Source of the DNA: Paraphysomonas bandaiensis
Lineage: Eukaryota; Chrysophyceae
Assembly (NCBI GenBank): GCA_965644295.1
Contig: CBFFRP010000151.1
Span: forward strand, 107,221-171,220
Direction of reading: 5' to 3'
Length of the DNA stretch: 64,000 nt
Part shown: in pieces, positions 49,679 through 62,000 of the stretch
Numbering within the stretch: position 1 is the stretch's first letter
How the letters are laid out: the number at the start of each line of letters is the position of its first letter
Translations under genes and position numbers: made by a program
Notes under the pieces: model-generated
The model's input: only the letters and a program-made list of their open reading frames with translations
What the model was told of the DNA's origin: nothing
Databases searched by the model: none

Positions 49679-49984
49679 CTATCGTACGAGTGTGGTACTG
49701 TTGGGGTTGGCATCTTCTCTCGTACGACCTACACACATATACATACACACTCTCATCATCGAGCTGTTATGTATGTATGTATGATCGTATCATTCATATC
49801 ATGTAGCTATAATCATACTCTATCAAACTAATCATACTTCTCATCATACAAAGTGATCTACTCTATGAACTCTAACACACATCACACTATCTAGTTCCAC
49901 CTTCACCAACTAAACTCAAAACTAAACTCAAAACTAGATTCCAACTAGATTCCAACTAGATTGAAACTAGATTCATATCAATAA

Positions 49985-52976
49985 ATGAGTAAAATTATAT
50001 ATAAAAATTCATTATTTTTACCACGTTTATTAGTTTTTATATTTTTATTTATATTATGTATATTTGGTGGGTATATATCATACTATATATCATCAACTAA
50101 TGAAGAGATGATACTCACATCACAATATCAATCATCTGTAAAACATTTAAAATTAACAATATTAAATGATATGAATAATAAAATTTTAATATTACGTACA
50201 TTTGTATCAATATTAACAATTAATTGTTATGAAAAATCATATTGGCCATATTGTATTATACCAATGGAAAATTTTTTAAATTATGCTGATCCAATGATTG
50301 AAAAAAGTAAAAGTAGGACAATACAATATGCACCATTAGTGCGTCCTGATGAAGTGGAATCATTTGAAGAATTTGCATATGATTTTTTTGAGACTAGTGG
50401 ATATGAAGATATGGGTGTATCAAGTATTGGTCGAGGAATTCATGCAGTTAACGATACTACTGGAAAGAGATATCATTCCACAGAGCCACCACCAAATGCA
50501 AACCACAATGCCCTCTTCCCGATATTTCAAACTGGCGCACTAGATCATAATTGGGATGCGGTTATGTTTAATGTCTATACTCATCGTACTAGTGTGGTGC
50601 CAATAGATGCCATGCTGAACTGTTCGTATGCAGCAATTGAAGATGGAATTGGCGATGCACTTGACATTGGGAGTATGTGTGCGAGTATAACTGATATCGT
50701 TAAGCTAACTCAGGTATGTGAATCCTGTTTTACAGTTTTCTACCCATATGTAGCTGTTAGTTGATTGTATGCATCTTCGCCGTTCACTGTTCGGTAACTC
50801 GTGTTTGTAGGATGATGAGTTTGATCCAGCTGTGGTACTGCGGTTCCCAATCATTGTTCCCGTCAACGCATCTGACCCGTCTTCCCCTTTAGATGTAGTG
50901 GGACTTGTGGCGATGGTTCATAATTGGAACACAGTTCTTAGTCGAAGTACTTGTGATTCAGAGCTTCGTGTAGTAGTGTCGAATGAGAATGGCGAGTGGT
51001 CGTTTTCATTGGAGTGCCAGACGTCTCAGTATATTTCTGAGGGCAACAAGCACAACTCTGCATACAGCTCCATGCGGCGGAGATTCTCACTGCCGCCATT
51101 CAAGGGTGATGTTTCCTACAAAGTGTCAATATTTCCCACTAGTTCTCTTGTGGATGAGTTTCGATCTGATGGTCCTGTGTATGTGTGTGCAATCACGGTG
51201 GCTGTCATCCTCCTCACTAGCATCGTGTTTATGTCGTATGACCATTTTGTGAGGGGAGAGGTTCAGAAAAAGGAAGAAGCCAAGACAAGCTTTGTCCGAT
51301 TTATATCACATGAGATGAGAACGCCAATGAACGTCGTTTCTCTTGGGCTCAAGCTGCTGTACGATCAACTGTGCCACTTGTCATCGATGTATCCCACTCC
51401 TGTCTGCACCTTCGAGAATGAAGATGGTGTTTCTCAATGTCCAGAACTTGTGATACCAGTAAATGTTATCCAGGAATGGAAGGACATGGTCAGTACTGTA
51501 GAGGATGGATCGGATGCTGCTGTTGATGTGTTAACTTCCCTTATTAACTATGATAGCATCGCTGCTGGAGTAGTTCTCGTCAGGACGACCCAATTGAACC
51601 TTTGGCAGCTGGTAGAGCACTGCGTACAGCAGTATGAGATAGAAGCTGTTGAGCGAGATGTATCTCTACGACTAGATATGTACGTGTCATCCACAAATGT
51701 ATCCACGTCAATGCGGAAATATATGGACAACTTGGTTTGCATGGGAGATGAGTCGAAATTAGTTACAGCTTTGAGGTGTTTTCTGACGAATGCCCTTAAA
51801 TATACACCTCCCGGAGGTGCAATTCTAGTGACAGGTACATATACTCTGAGATGTAATGATCAATTGTTATATGTGAATATCAACGCGTACATACATGTTG
51901 ACTTCACACTGTATGTACATTCGTATATATCATGTCTACTTAAAATTATGTGGAATTCGTTGGAATAACAACTGCAGAACTTTCTCAGTTAATATTTTAT
52001 TTATAATGCAGTGGAATGGAAGAAAGATGGACTTCCATATGTGTCTTTTGTCGAGAAAAATATGCTAAGAGCGGGGTCTATGGTGATTCGTGTCATTGAC
52101 AATGGTGTAGGCATGAGTGCTGAGACCCAGCAGCACCTCTTCCGTGGTGACGACAATTTTCATAGGCGCGATGGTCATGTGGCTCATGATATCCAAGCCA
52201 GCTTGAGGATATCCAAGAGCATTGTAGAGATGCATGGGGGATTAATATCAGGAAAGTCTGATGGTGTCGATCGGGGATCAGTATTTACCCTCGAGCTTCC
52301 AGTGTATATACACAAGAAGATGAGAGATCTGTCGGTGCTGGACCAAGATAGCGACATAGAGTACGGGGTCCCATCAGGAAGCATTTCCCCTCACCTTACA
52401 TCTTCTGAAAGCTCTACAACCTGTGATTCTCACCTCACCATTTCATTGCCCCCGGATTCAATCACAGGGGAAACCGACACAGCGGAAATTCCACCGATCC
52501 CTCCAAGTAGTTCACGTCTATCTACTTATGAGGTTTGTAAAGCAGTTGAGAACTTCGATCGCTTGCAATTACCCAGACAGCGCGTATTGGTGGTAGACGA
52601 TGTGACTGTGTGTCGCAAGGTACTGACAAATGCACTTACTAGAAGTGGATATGAATGCTATGATGCCTGTGACGGGGTAGAATGTCTTGCGCAATACAAA
52701 CGACTTAATGCACTCAACAAGCCGGTGGACCTAATAGTCATAGACTATGATATGCCGCACATGAATGGACCTTCTGCAACTAAGGCCTTAAGATACAGCG
52801 GATGCCGTGTGCCGATTATAGGCATCATTGGAAACTTGGCGTCGAAAGGGAAGGATGATTTTCTCTCTCATGGCGCATCCGCAGCTGTATTTAAACCGTT
52901 GGCCCTAAACCATATCAAAGCTGTACTATCTGATGCTAATGATAAGACCATGATGGCAGAGTATGATAAATCTTAG
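49985..52976 (+). CDS. Hybrid histidine kinase: CHASE-like sensor, HisKA, HATPase, receiver
   Basis: Exons 49985-50713, 50811-51834 and 52012-52976 join to 905 residues. A first membrane helix (about 12-36) and a second (about 365-385, VYVCAITVAVILLTSIVFMS) flank an extracytoplasmic region of about 330 residues with CHASE-like features (QYAPLVRPDEVESFEEFA, LRFPIIVPVN). The dimerisation domain has FVRFISHEMRTPMN with phospho-acceptor His near 410. The ATPase domain has FLTNALKYTPPGG (N box), VIDNGVGMS (G1) and a late G2-like GSVFTLELP. A 70-residue Ser-rich linker leads to the receiver: RVLVVDDVTVCRKVLTNAL, LIVIDYDMPHMNG (phospho-acceptor Asp) and AAVFKPL (conserved Lys). It should autophosphorylate on ligand binding and relay phosphate to its own receiver, then to an HPt protein. 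All key residues are present. A/T third-position bias stops near 50450. Confidence 0.93.
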
Positions 52977-53033
52977 CAGTGCTCACTGATATATTTAAAA
53001 ATGTACCTATAAGTTGTGAGTGAGCACTGCTAA
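52973..53033. terminator. 15-bp perfect inverted repeat overlapping the kinase stop codon
   Basis: TTAGCAGTGCTCACT (52973-52987) and AGTGAGCACTGCTAA (53019-53033) are exact reverse complements around a 31-base AT-rich loop. The left arm contains the TAG stop. A 3'-end or RNA-stability role is an inference. Confidence 0.6.
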
Positions 53034-55437
53034 AGGTATACGATTTCTTTTTGTGTTGCTGTGTAAATTATACCCAGCAGTATTTTGATAACGATATTAC
53101 GGTACTTTAATCATGGCAATTGATGTAGCTGTGTCCGTGATCTATATTTCATATAATCTCAAGAATTGTTTTATATTTTGATATGGTTTATTTTAAACAG
53201 CAAATATACTTTTTGGATTATGTTACAGCCACCAGGTGCGTAATACACGCTCCGTATTCCAGCTGTGCGGGGCGCGAAATACATTTACATGCTCTAGTAC
53301 TTACTCCTGCTTTTCCTCCCCTCTGTGTATGTGTCGGACCTGTGTTCTATTCTGTTTTCGAACAACAATCTCAAAGATGCCTATTTGCACGCAGAAACAA
53401 TCCTAGTTCTACTAAATACTAAACAACCTCTCACAAACATTGATTCATGCTGACAGTTTGGTGTGTGATTTCTTGTGTTTTTGGTTGTATTTAAGTAAAC
53501 TTGTATTTAAGTAAACGAATGGCCTCCTCTTCCTTCTCTTCATCAAATTTAGTTTTTTCTGCAGGTGCATCATTTATCAAGAACTCATCTCACATGTGGT
53601 TTCTTTGCTCGATTCAGTTGAATTCCTCGAAATCTACATTTTGAACAATGTGTGAGAGGTGCTCACGGACGTATAAATAGTCCTTCGGTGTCAAGAGGTG
53701 CGATTAGTCAGAGGGACGCCCTTGGTAGTAGTGAATGTCTTATTATTAGCATAATAGGCGTTGAAGAGTTAGAACAAGTTTAGAATATTACAATTTAACT
53801 AACTAGTCTTAATTCTGACATATTATATATAATATATATCCTAAATTAGATATAATATACTAAAAATTAATTGCTTCAAGTGTCTTTTTTATATTGCATC
53901 AGATTACTTGATCTCGGAATGATTGTTTATATGCTCTCCTTCCTCCAAGCCACTAATACTTCGGAGCAAGTATCTTGTACAGTCAGAATGTTTCAGCTAT
54001 GATGCATCAAGCAAACTGCAAATCCTTTCAAGATGCGATTTGGTTTCCAAACCAGTCGTTTTCAGTATGTAGATTGGTGTGTTAGAGGTTGTAGGGTGTT
54101 GTTGTCATCATACTTGTGCCTTCTAATTAATAGTTAAATAAGTGACGCTGATAGACCCCCAAAGATAAGATTTCATCGATGTTTTCAAAGGTAACTTAAG
54201 ACATAAAGATTGTGTTGAGAGAAAGAATGGTCTACCAGCCTACTTCAGCATTGGAGAGAGCGATGGAGCCATTTCACCAGGTTTCATATCTAAGTATTGA
54301 GTTATTATTTTACTGTAATTTGTATCTGAGAGGTTAAAAATAAAGAAAAAGTCGCAAGTATAGTTGTTATTAGCAGTATGTATTGCGTTACAAGTTGGCC
54401 CTACTGCTTGTGTTTTGTAATATTATATTCTCATATAGCTGCATTTGCCTCTCTTGAGATTGCAAACGCCCCTACCGAATAGCCTGATTTTGGATACATT
54501 GCATACGCATATAGCTATCTTCACCACTACTACTTACAGTATTTTACAGTATAGCTACCAGCGTTGCCTATATCACATACACTATTTTACTCAAATTTCG
54601 GGTTCTGTCGTCGTTGCATTTTAACACATGCAAAATATCACGTCAACTTCGACATACAGAGTATCTTTTAGCAGTAGCTTGGTCAGCGTACAGGTGAAAG
54701 GATAATTTGCGTTAATGATGTATACCTTTTCTGTGTCTGCTCTTCCATCCTGATTCTTTATGAAGTACGCAAGTGCAGGAAGTCCGAGGTATTCACCATA
54801 CAACTTCTTCATGTAGGGGTAAATTGTAGGGGCTATATTATTCCCTTGTTTACAGTAAAATTTTTCATTTTCCCTAAAATTTGATGTGAGGTCCTGTCAA
54901 TATGTAACTTCAAAAAGTATTACCATTGTTAAGTTTGGTGATTCATTAGAGTATGGTTTGAATTTCTACATTGTGAAGTCAGGAAGTTAAGTTAAGCTTA
55001 AAAAGCTTGGCCAGGATCTTGGTTCTGTAGATAATATCAAGGTCAAAATTTTGAGCTCTCTATAATGGTTGATGGAAAATGAAAACAAAGGGATTTCATT
55101 TTCTTTATTGTTGTGTGTATTTTGTAAATAAAAAGCGCCAGCATCATTTAAGAATATACTAAGTACCAAGTATATATATGCTTCTAGTACTAAACTAGCT
55201 CTACGGAACAAAATTGGCGTACTTGGAAAAAACTAGAATTGTGAGTGTGATATGTACAAGTGCCCCTTCAAGATATTGACGAGTGAGTAATGAGTAATGG
55301 GATATTAATTAGTATTATATCAGTCGATTAAATTTCATTGGGATAGCAGCAACAAATAGTCTCCCCATACTCATAGCCGAACCATACGTGCTTTTTCCCC
55401 GCTATGGACACCCATACTTACTACTTTACCGTCAGCT
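53034..55437. other. Intergenic, old transposon-like debris, no gene accepted
   Basis: Mixed-composition sequence with only short open frames (for example 53183-53422 plus and 54621-54812 minus) and no domain motif. Around 53700-53780 and 7530-7590 a similar word set occurs (AGTGAATGTCTTATT/AGTGAATATCTTATT, then GGCGTT), suggesting a further low-copy repeat. 54225-54275 is the reverse of 44700-44740. Confidence 0.5.
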
Positions 55438-56801
55438 TTACAGGTTGGTGCCAAGTATGCGGTTGATGTAACGCGCGCTCCAGCTACTTCCTCTGGGTTG
55501 AGCATTCTCCGGGGCGGGGAACTCGACTCCCAGCTCTAGCAGCTATAAAATTCATTCAGACATAGCATATAGAAAACAATGTTGCCAAGGCGATCACGCA
55601 ATATACTCTTGTACAGATAAGAGGACATTTCGTACATACTGGCAATCCACATACTATAGATTGTATATTCTGAACAACGTAACGCGACTATACCTTGCTG
55701 AAAGCAGCGGCAAAGTCGTTGAAGAAAGCCTCTTCATCATTGGCATAGGCCTCCACATACGGCTTGGTTATGGGGTCACTTGCAAGAGAGATATCCACAG
55801 GAAGCATCATAAGGGTGCCATTGGGATTCTCATACTGCGCAGGGCCCGTCCACTTCTACACTCGACAAAAATATATATCACAAAATGATAAGAAAATAAC
55901 ACTTAGCTGTCATAATACACATGCCACACGCAGAACTACACAAACACTTATGCAGTAGGCACGAAAAGTGGTTACCAACCTTTCCCTCGTGAGTCTTCTT
56001 GAAAGTCCACTTTTCCTGCAGCAACAGTCGGAAGTATTCGTTAGAGAAGGTTGTCTCTGCGTTGGTCCAGGGGCCCCAGTATCCAGAGGCCTCCACATGG
56101 CACCGACCAACCGCATGAGCTCCGGTAAGGGCCACGATCTCTTTGTCAGTAAATCCCATGCGTCCAAAGATATTTCTCAAATGGGCAATATCTCCTGAGA
56201 CTGTCCCTTTGTCAGCACTAGGAAGTCGTCCATCAGGCACCCTTGTTGGTGACTCCGAGTCTGAGCGACCAGGACGCCATGCAATTTTAGGTCCCCCCAT
56301 TTCTTCAATTGCCGTTGCACCCGCGAGAGTCCATAAGTCCGCATATGAGATATCCGGATACTTCTTCTTAATCGGTTCAAGAAAATCACGTGCAACTTGT
56401 AAACCTTTATTTGCATCCCAATCTTTTTCAGGTGAATATCTCATTGTAGCACCATTGGAACCACCTGTATGATCTTTACATGAGTATGTACCTGATGCAT
56501 GCCATGCAAGTCGTACTAATGTTGGTGCAATACTAGTACCATCTCCTCTATTTGATGCATCATTTTCAATGGCATTTGCAATATCTTGTTTAATAGAAGG
56601 GATAGGAATAGATGGATCGGAATGAGATGAATGAATAAGGAGTGTTGTCGTAGTAATGCCTGTAATCCCAGTAATTAAGAGTGATACGAGACGAGGAGAG
56701 ATAGAAGATGTTTGAGGAGGGGAAGGAAAGGTAGAGAGATGCCGCCTGAAGGGGAGAGAGAGTGTGCGGGTTGTGAGACGAGTTATATTGCGAGATAGCA
56801 T
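55438..56801 (-). CDS. CCP1: Mitochondrial cytochrome c peroxidase (class I haem peroxidase)
   Basis: Exons 56801-55980, 55855-55694 and 55533-55438 (minus) join to 359 residues. The start [20 protein letters not shown] is an Arg-rich, acid-free mitochondrial presequence. A hydrophobic segment follows (about 38-56), a bipartite signal like that of yeast Ccp1 for the intermembrane space. The distal site [11 protein letters not shown] gives R97, W100 and H101. Further motifs are [41 protein letters not shown], proximal [19 protein letters not shown] (radical-site Trp region) and [15 protein letters not shown], then [12 protein letters not shown]. The enzyme reduces H2O2 with electrons from cytochrome c. 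Ascorbate peroxidase is the alternative in the same class; the GGSNGATMR pattern and the presequence favour CcP. The start is chosen over a longer frame because everything upstream is (CATA)n. Confidence 0.9.
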
Positions 56802-56860
56802 TGTGAGCTTAGCAAACAATTGGATTAAATATATGGTTAATAACACCACCGAAATATACA

Positions 56861-57157
56861 CACATACATACATACATACATACATACATACATACATACA
56901 TACATACATACATACATACATACATACATACATACATACATACATACATACATACATACATACATACATACATACATACATACATACATACATACATACA
57001 TACATACATACATACATACATACATACATACATACATACATACATACATACATACATACATACATACATACATACATACATACATACATACATACATACA
57101 TACATACATACATACATACATACATACATACATACATACATACATACATACATACAT
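56861..57157. repeat. (CATA)n array just upstream of the peroxidase start
   Basis: About 74 uninterrupted CATA units on the plus strand. The proximal end is about 60 bp from the peroxidase ATG, so the array probably lies in its promoter or 5' untranslated region. Confidence 0.97.
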
Positions 57158-58020
57158 CAATGGATGTTCAATTTATGAAGGATGAAGTCAAAGCTTCTAG
57201 GGACTTATGAACTCAGTGTGTACATTGTCACTATGAACATTTCATCAGACGTAAAGATTCTCCAAACCGAAGTTAAGTGCAAAATTTGTTAATGAAGATG
57301 ATATTTCTGTTGATTGCAATAAGTACTTAAAACAATTTTAGCCGATGTGTGTGGTGGACACCCAAGATCGATTGAGTATGTTGTTTCAGTGTGCAACATC
57401 ATTGACGCGGCCGACTGACGGAGTTTATCTGACATTATTAGAACTGCGTCGTGCCAACTCATTGGGGCCTATCGACAGGTTAAACATCATCACGACGTGT
57501 TATTGAAAGCAATATTACTAGGCGAATAAGTTTGTGCAAGTGATTGTGTTGGTAATGAGACGTATGAGTCATTGGTGAACCGAGGAATCTTTCTGAATTC
57601 ACTAGAAAGTGCGTGTTCATCGAAGTGGAATTGTTCCAAGCAGACAGAAGACGATGACGATGAATTTCCAGTTGTAGTAGACTTGCCTAAGCAGACTACA
57701 CCAAGTGATTCTGCCAATCGTAAGCGTGATTATTCTTCCAATTCGTCTGATCTTCGAGTTCAACATCTTCTCGGAGGAAGAGAACACGGTCTGGCAGGTC
57801 AACTAATCGTGATAGCTTAGACGATAATTACGGCACACCCAATTACATGGAGGATCAGTCAAAGTCAATGAGGTTGCGAGCAGAAGCGGCACTTATTCAA
57901 GCACAGAATAAAACTGTCAGAGCGAATAATGAAAGCAAGCAGTTTGATTTTCTCAAAGACATCAAAGAAATGATGAGTGATATGCACAAAGTAAAAAAAG
58001 AGAAGTTGTGACAATTAATT
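57158..58020 (+). pseudogene. Possible transposon-derived or spliced coding remnant
   Basis: Open stretches in more than one plus-strand frame could form one protein if joined. 57360-57510 reads LLELRRANSLGP-like sequence. 57572-57820 encodes an acidic segment (EDDDDEFPVVVDLP). About 57760-58011 encodes a Ser/Arg-rich segment, then a helical Ala/Glu/Lys-rich end (MRLRAEAALIQAQNK, FDFLKDIKEMMSDMHK) with a stop at 58009-58011. This layout recalls the Myb/SANT-like accessory proteins of PIF/Harbinger transposons, but no domain is firmly recognised. The frame changes may be introns or decay. Confidence 0.3.
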
Positions 58021-58544
58021 ATTCGGTCTTTTGTCATCTAAGTAATCCTCTAATAATATAGTGCACTTATCTTCTAAAGCATCGTCATCACAAGCAAAAT
58101 ACGAGTACGTTTGGTTACCGTACAATATAGCGCAAATATTTCGTAATATAGTAGCTACAAAATAGTATAGTGCGATGTCTTTGTGCTTTCTGAGCTTCAT
58201 GGTGCATCTGAATTTATGTATGGAAAAGCATTAGCTGGCTGAGCTTCTTGTTACAGCGAAGTGTGATGTACACAGTATCTTTACGAAGATTTATTTCACA
58301 TCCGTTTTATCCTATAAAATGACTAGATGATATTATATATATAGCTGTAGTATATTGCTGATTACCCGTTTCTACATTGAGTAGGAGTGTTGGAATACGT
58401 ATGGTTCTCTAAGATAGTATTGTAGAACACGTTAAATACAATGTGAAAACAGTAATACGTTGTCAAAGATACTATATAGCTATAACTGTGAAACTGAAGT
58501 ATTGTATCATGACGATTCAAGATACTAAAGTTGAGCACAGGTTG

Positions 58545-58993
58545 TGTTGGGAAATGCTCATTTTACTTAGATCAAAGAGAGATTAAGTTGTTAGACTAGA
58601 TAGATTTATTAATATCGTTTACACGAATTGTGTTAAACAACACAAGCTCGTTTTGTGCCATGCATAAATCACTACTTCTGTAGACCTTTCGCTACTAAAC
58701 ATATCTTGAAAGAGCAAACTATTTCAGTTTTCTCAATATCATAACAGCATCTACACATCACCATACTTCACTGTATTCTCGTACATTGTCTTCAAGTACC
58801 ACATTGAATATACTAGGATACAGTCCATATTCTAATACTCCCACTCAATGTAGAATGCAGTGATACGAAACAACAATGAGTACAGTGATCTTCATGCTAT
58901 AAACTAGTCTCATAGGTAAAATAGATGTGAAATCTTATCAAGATACATATATAACTAGCAGTCAACTAGATATATAGTTATGTGGGATTCTCA
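58545..58993 (-). repeat. Copia 3' LTR, 449 bp
   Basis: Its plus-strand left edge TGTTGGGAAATGCTCATTT matches 63706 onward. The right edge is set at TCTCA just before the polypurine-like AGTGGG tract (element orientation) preceding it. Confidence 0.9.
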
Positions 58994-59010
58994 CCCACTA
59001 AAACACACCT

Positions 59011-62000
59011 TTAACCTCTTCGGGGTCGCTTCTTCTGCTGCTCCTCAACTCTGGTTGACACACTTCTCTTAACCCCGGTAATAGTTTTCTCATGACGACT
59101 GAAAAGTTTCGTTGACAATGCCTTCGTGAAAATATCAGCCGCCATATCATCCGTCGACACATGAATCAACTTTGCCGTAGGAAATTTTCCATTTACATGC
59201 TCTCTCACCCAGTGATACTTGATGTCTATATGCTTCGACCTCTTATGATACACAGGATTCTCGGAGAGATCTTTCGCACTCTTGCTATCCATAAAGAATG
59301 GAGTCGGCTTCGCAACTAAGAGCCCGAGCTCCTTGAACACCCCCGAAGCCACACCAGTTCTTGCATAGCCGCATACTCCGCCATATATTCAGATTCCATG
59401 CTCGAAGTTGCAACTGTGGTCTGTAGTTTAGACTGCCAGGCCAATGCGCCTGCACATAAGAACACAATGTATCCTGTTGTCGATCGCCGAGTCAGTCTAT
59501 CACCAGCCCAATCTGAATCACTGAACACATGTAAGTCGAACTCACTCCCACTGAATCTGATGCCCTCATCAATTGTTCCACGCAAATATTTCAATAAGTG
59601 AATCGCCAGTTTGCACGATGCATATGTCGGACAACTACTAAATCGAGACAATAACCCCACTGCATAAGCCAGATCAGGTCTAGTATGCATTGCTAGATAC
59701 AACACTGCTCCAATAATTTGCCGATACGGAAATGAGTCAACCCACTGCTTCTGCTCCTCCGTAAGTTCACGTTCCTCTGCCAACAGATCCTGAACATTAG
59801 TAGGTAGTGGGGCCTCCTTATTCTTACTACTCTTTCCCATAACTGAGCTGAATTTCTTGATAATATTCTTAGCATACTCAGATTGATCTAACATATACCA
59901 ATTTTCTCCTCTGGTTATCCTGATGTTCAGAAATCGCTTACACACTCCCAGATCATGCATCTCGAATGTTTCACAGAACCTACGCTTTACGCTTTCCAAG
60001 TAAGTCAGATCAGCGGATGCAATTATGATATCATCAACATATATCAATAATAAATGCAGTTTTCCGTTACTCCATCGCATATACAAACACGTATCCAAAA
60101 TACACGGAGTAAAATGCAATGATTTAATAAACTTGTCAATATGTTTATTCCACTGTCGCGGTGAAGATCGCAGTCCATACAATGCCTTGATTAGTTGAAA
60201 ACACCATCCAGCTAGTAATTCCTCATCTGGTGGAGGTGCCATATACACGTCATCCTCCAGATCTGCATAGCAAAATGCGGATGATACATCTAATTGATGC
60301 ACATGCATCTGTAACATAAACGCAATCGCTAACACTAGTCTAATGGTTATACCCTTAACCACTGGAGCGAAAGTGGACGGCTCCTCCTCCTTCTTCTCTT
60401 GGAGATTTCCTAATGCCACTAGCCGAGCCTTGTACTTTACTATATTCCCTAGTATGTCTCGCTTCACCGTATGCACATATTTCGCTCTAACTAATTTCAC
60501 TCCGCTTGGAATTTTCACGATCTTCAAGACACGTCTTTTCAGCAATGATGTCTTCTCCACCATTCGAGCTTTTCTCCATTGTTGATACTGTGGAGATCTC
60601 TCTGCCTCGGCATATGAATTTGGTATCTTGATATCTTCTGTCTCTGCATGGTTAAGATCAATATTATGCGCATCCGGTACTTCAACCATATTAATCTCTC
60701 CTAAAACTGACGCGTTTGCCAGTCTCCGCTGCAGCCGTTTGCGTCGGACCCGACCATCACCATCTAGTTCAATCGGTCGACGAGGTATATAAGAACCCGT
60801 ACCTTGCTCATCCTGAGCACGCACATCGTGCGTTGTGGGAGGAGCCCCGCTCACAACCCCAGACTCATAGTCTTCAGAGGTCTGCAACCTCACAGCTGTC
60901 TCCTGACAGGTTGGGTCAGGACTCTCCTGTAACCCTCCAGGTCTTCCCTGGTCCAGCACCCTGGCTGGCATAGTACTCAGGGCGTCCCCCTTTCCTATAT
61001 ATCCGGTATTCCCGGGAGTTTCTGCAGTCATTCGCACTACGTCCTCGACGTGAATCGGCACCCGGTGCTCGATATGCTTCCGACCTGCAGTTACCAGAGA
61101 TCGATAGGCTACTATTACCCCCTTTCGTTCTACTACTCTCGTGGTCTTGTAGAGAAGACCATCCTCATCATCAATATGATATGTACCTTCTAAGCCCGCA
61201 TAGTCAGACACAATTTTCGGTCTCTCGGCCTCCTTCACTCGAAGAGCATCTATCTCAGCGAAATAGCTCTCCGAGCGTGACGGTATGGACTCATCAGTTA
61301 ATACATGTACCGACGTGACGACCCTATCAGTCGCAGGTAGATATACATCATATCCTACCTTTTCATCTGAATATCCTATCAGATATCCGATAAGGGCCTT
61401 GTCGTCCCAGTCTTTCCGTCGATCCGCCTTTGTAGTGAGGACATACGCACGACACCCCCATACTCTGAGATATTTCAGGTTGGGAGCCTCACCAGTCAAA
61501 AATTCAAGAGGGGACATATACCCCTTCGCTGTCTTTGTAGGCAATCGAATTAATATGTACCTGGCTGCCATGTAGGCATCTAGCCAAAACTGTGAAGGCA
61601 ATCCTGACTGAATCAGCATCGCTAATGTCATCTCACCACAGGTCCTGAATTTCCGCTCCTCAATCGCGTTCATCTCAGGAGAGTCCGTAGAGCTCCACGT
61701 ATGTTGATAGCAACCCTGTGACCTAAGATATTGTCGCAGCTCATCACATATTAGCTCCCCTGCTCCATCTGCATGGTAATGATGCATTTCTAATTTGTAC
61801 CTTTTCACATCTCCTTCAAAAATCTTCTTGAAAACCTGCAGTACCGATGACCCAGTCCTATGAACAAGCCCTTCCGACCAGAACATCCGACTGGCATGGT
61901 GTGTTAGTTTGAGCACATATATTTCCCCTCCTCGAGCTGGACAATTTAAGTATACTGCTATATCGGCCGAGAAATTTGGACGAACGGAGTCCTCATCCTT

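Noticed and set aside
55878-57149. A longer start for the peroxidase reaching into the (CATA)n array
   Set aside because: The extension is only MYVC repeat translation; the ATG at 56801 gives a proper mitochondrial presequence.
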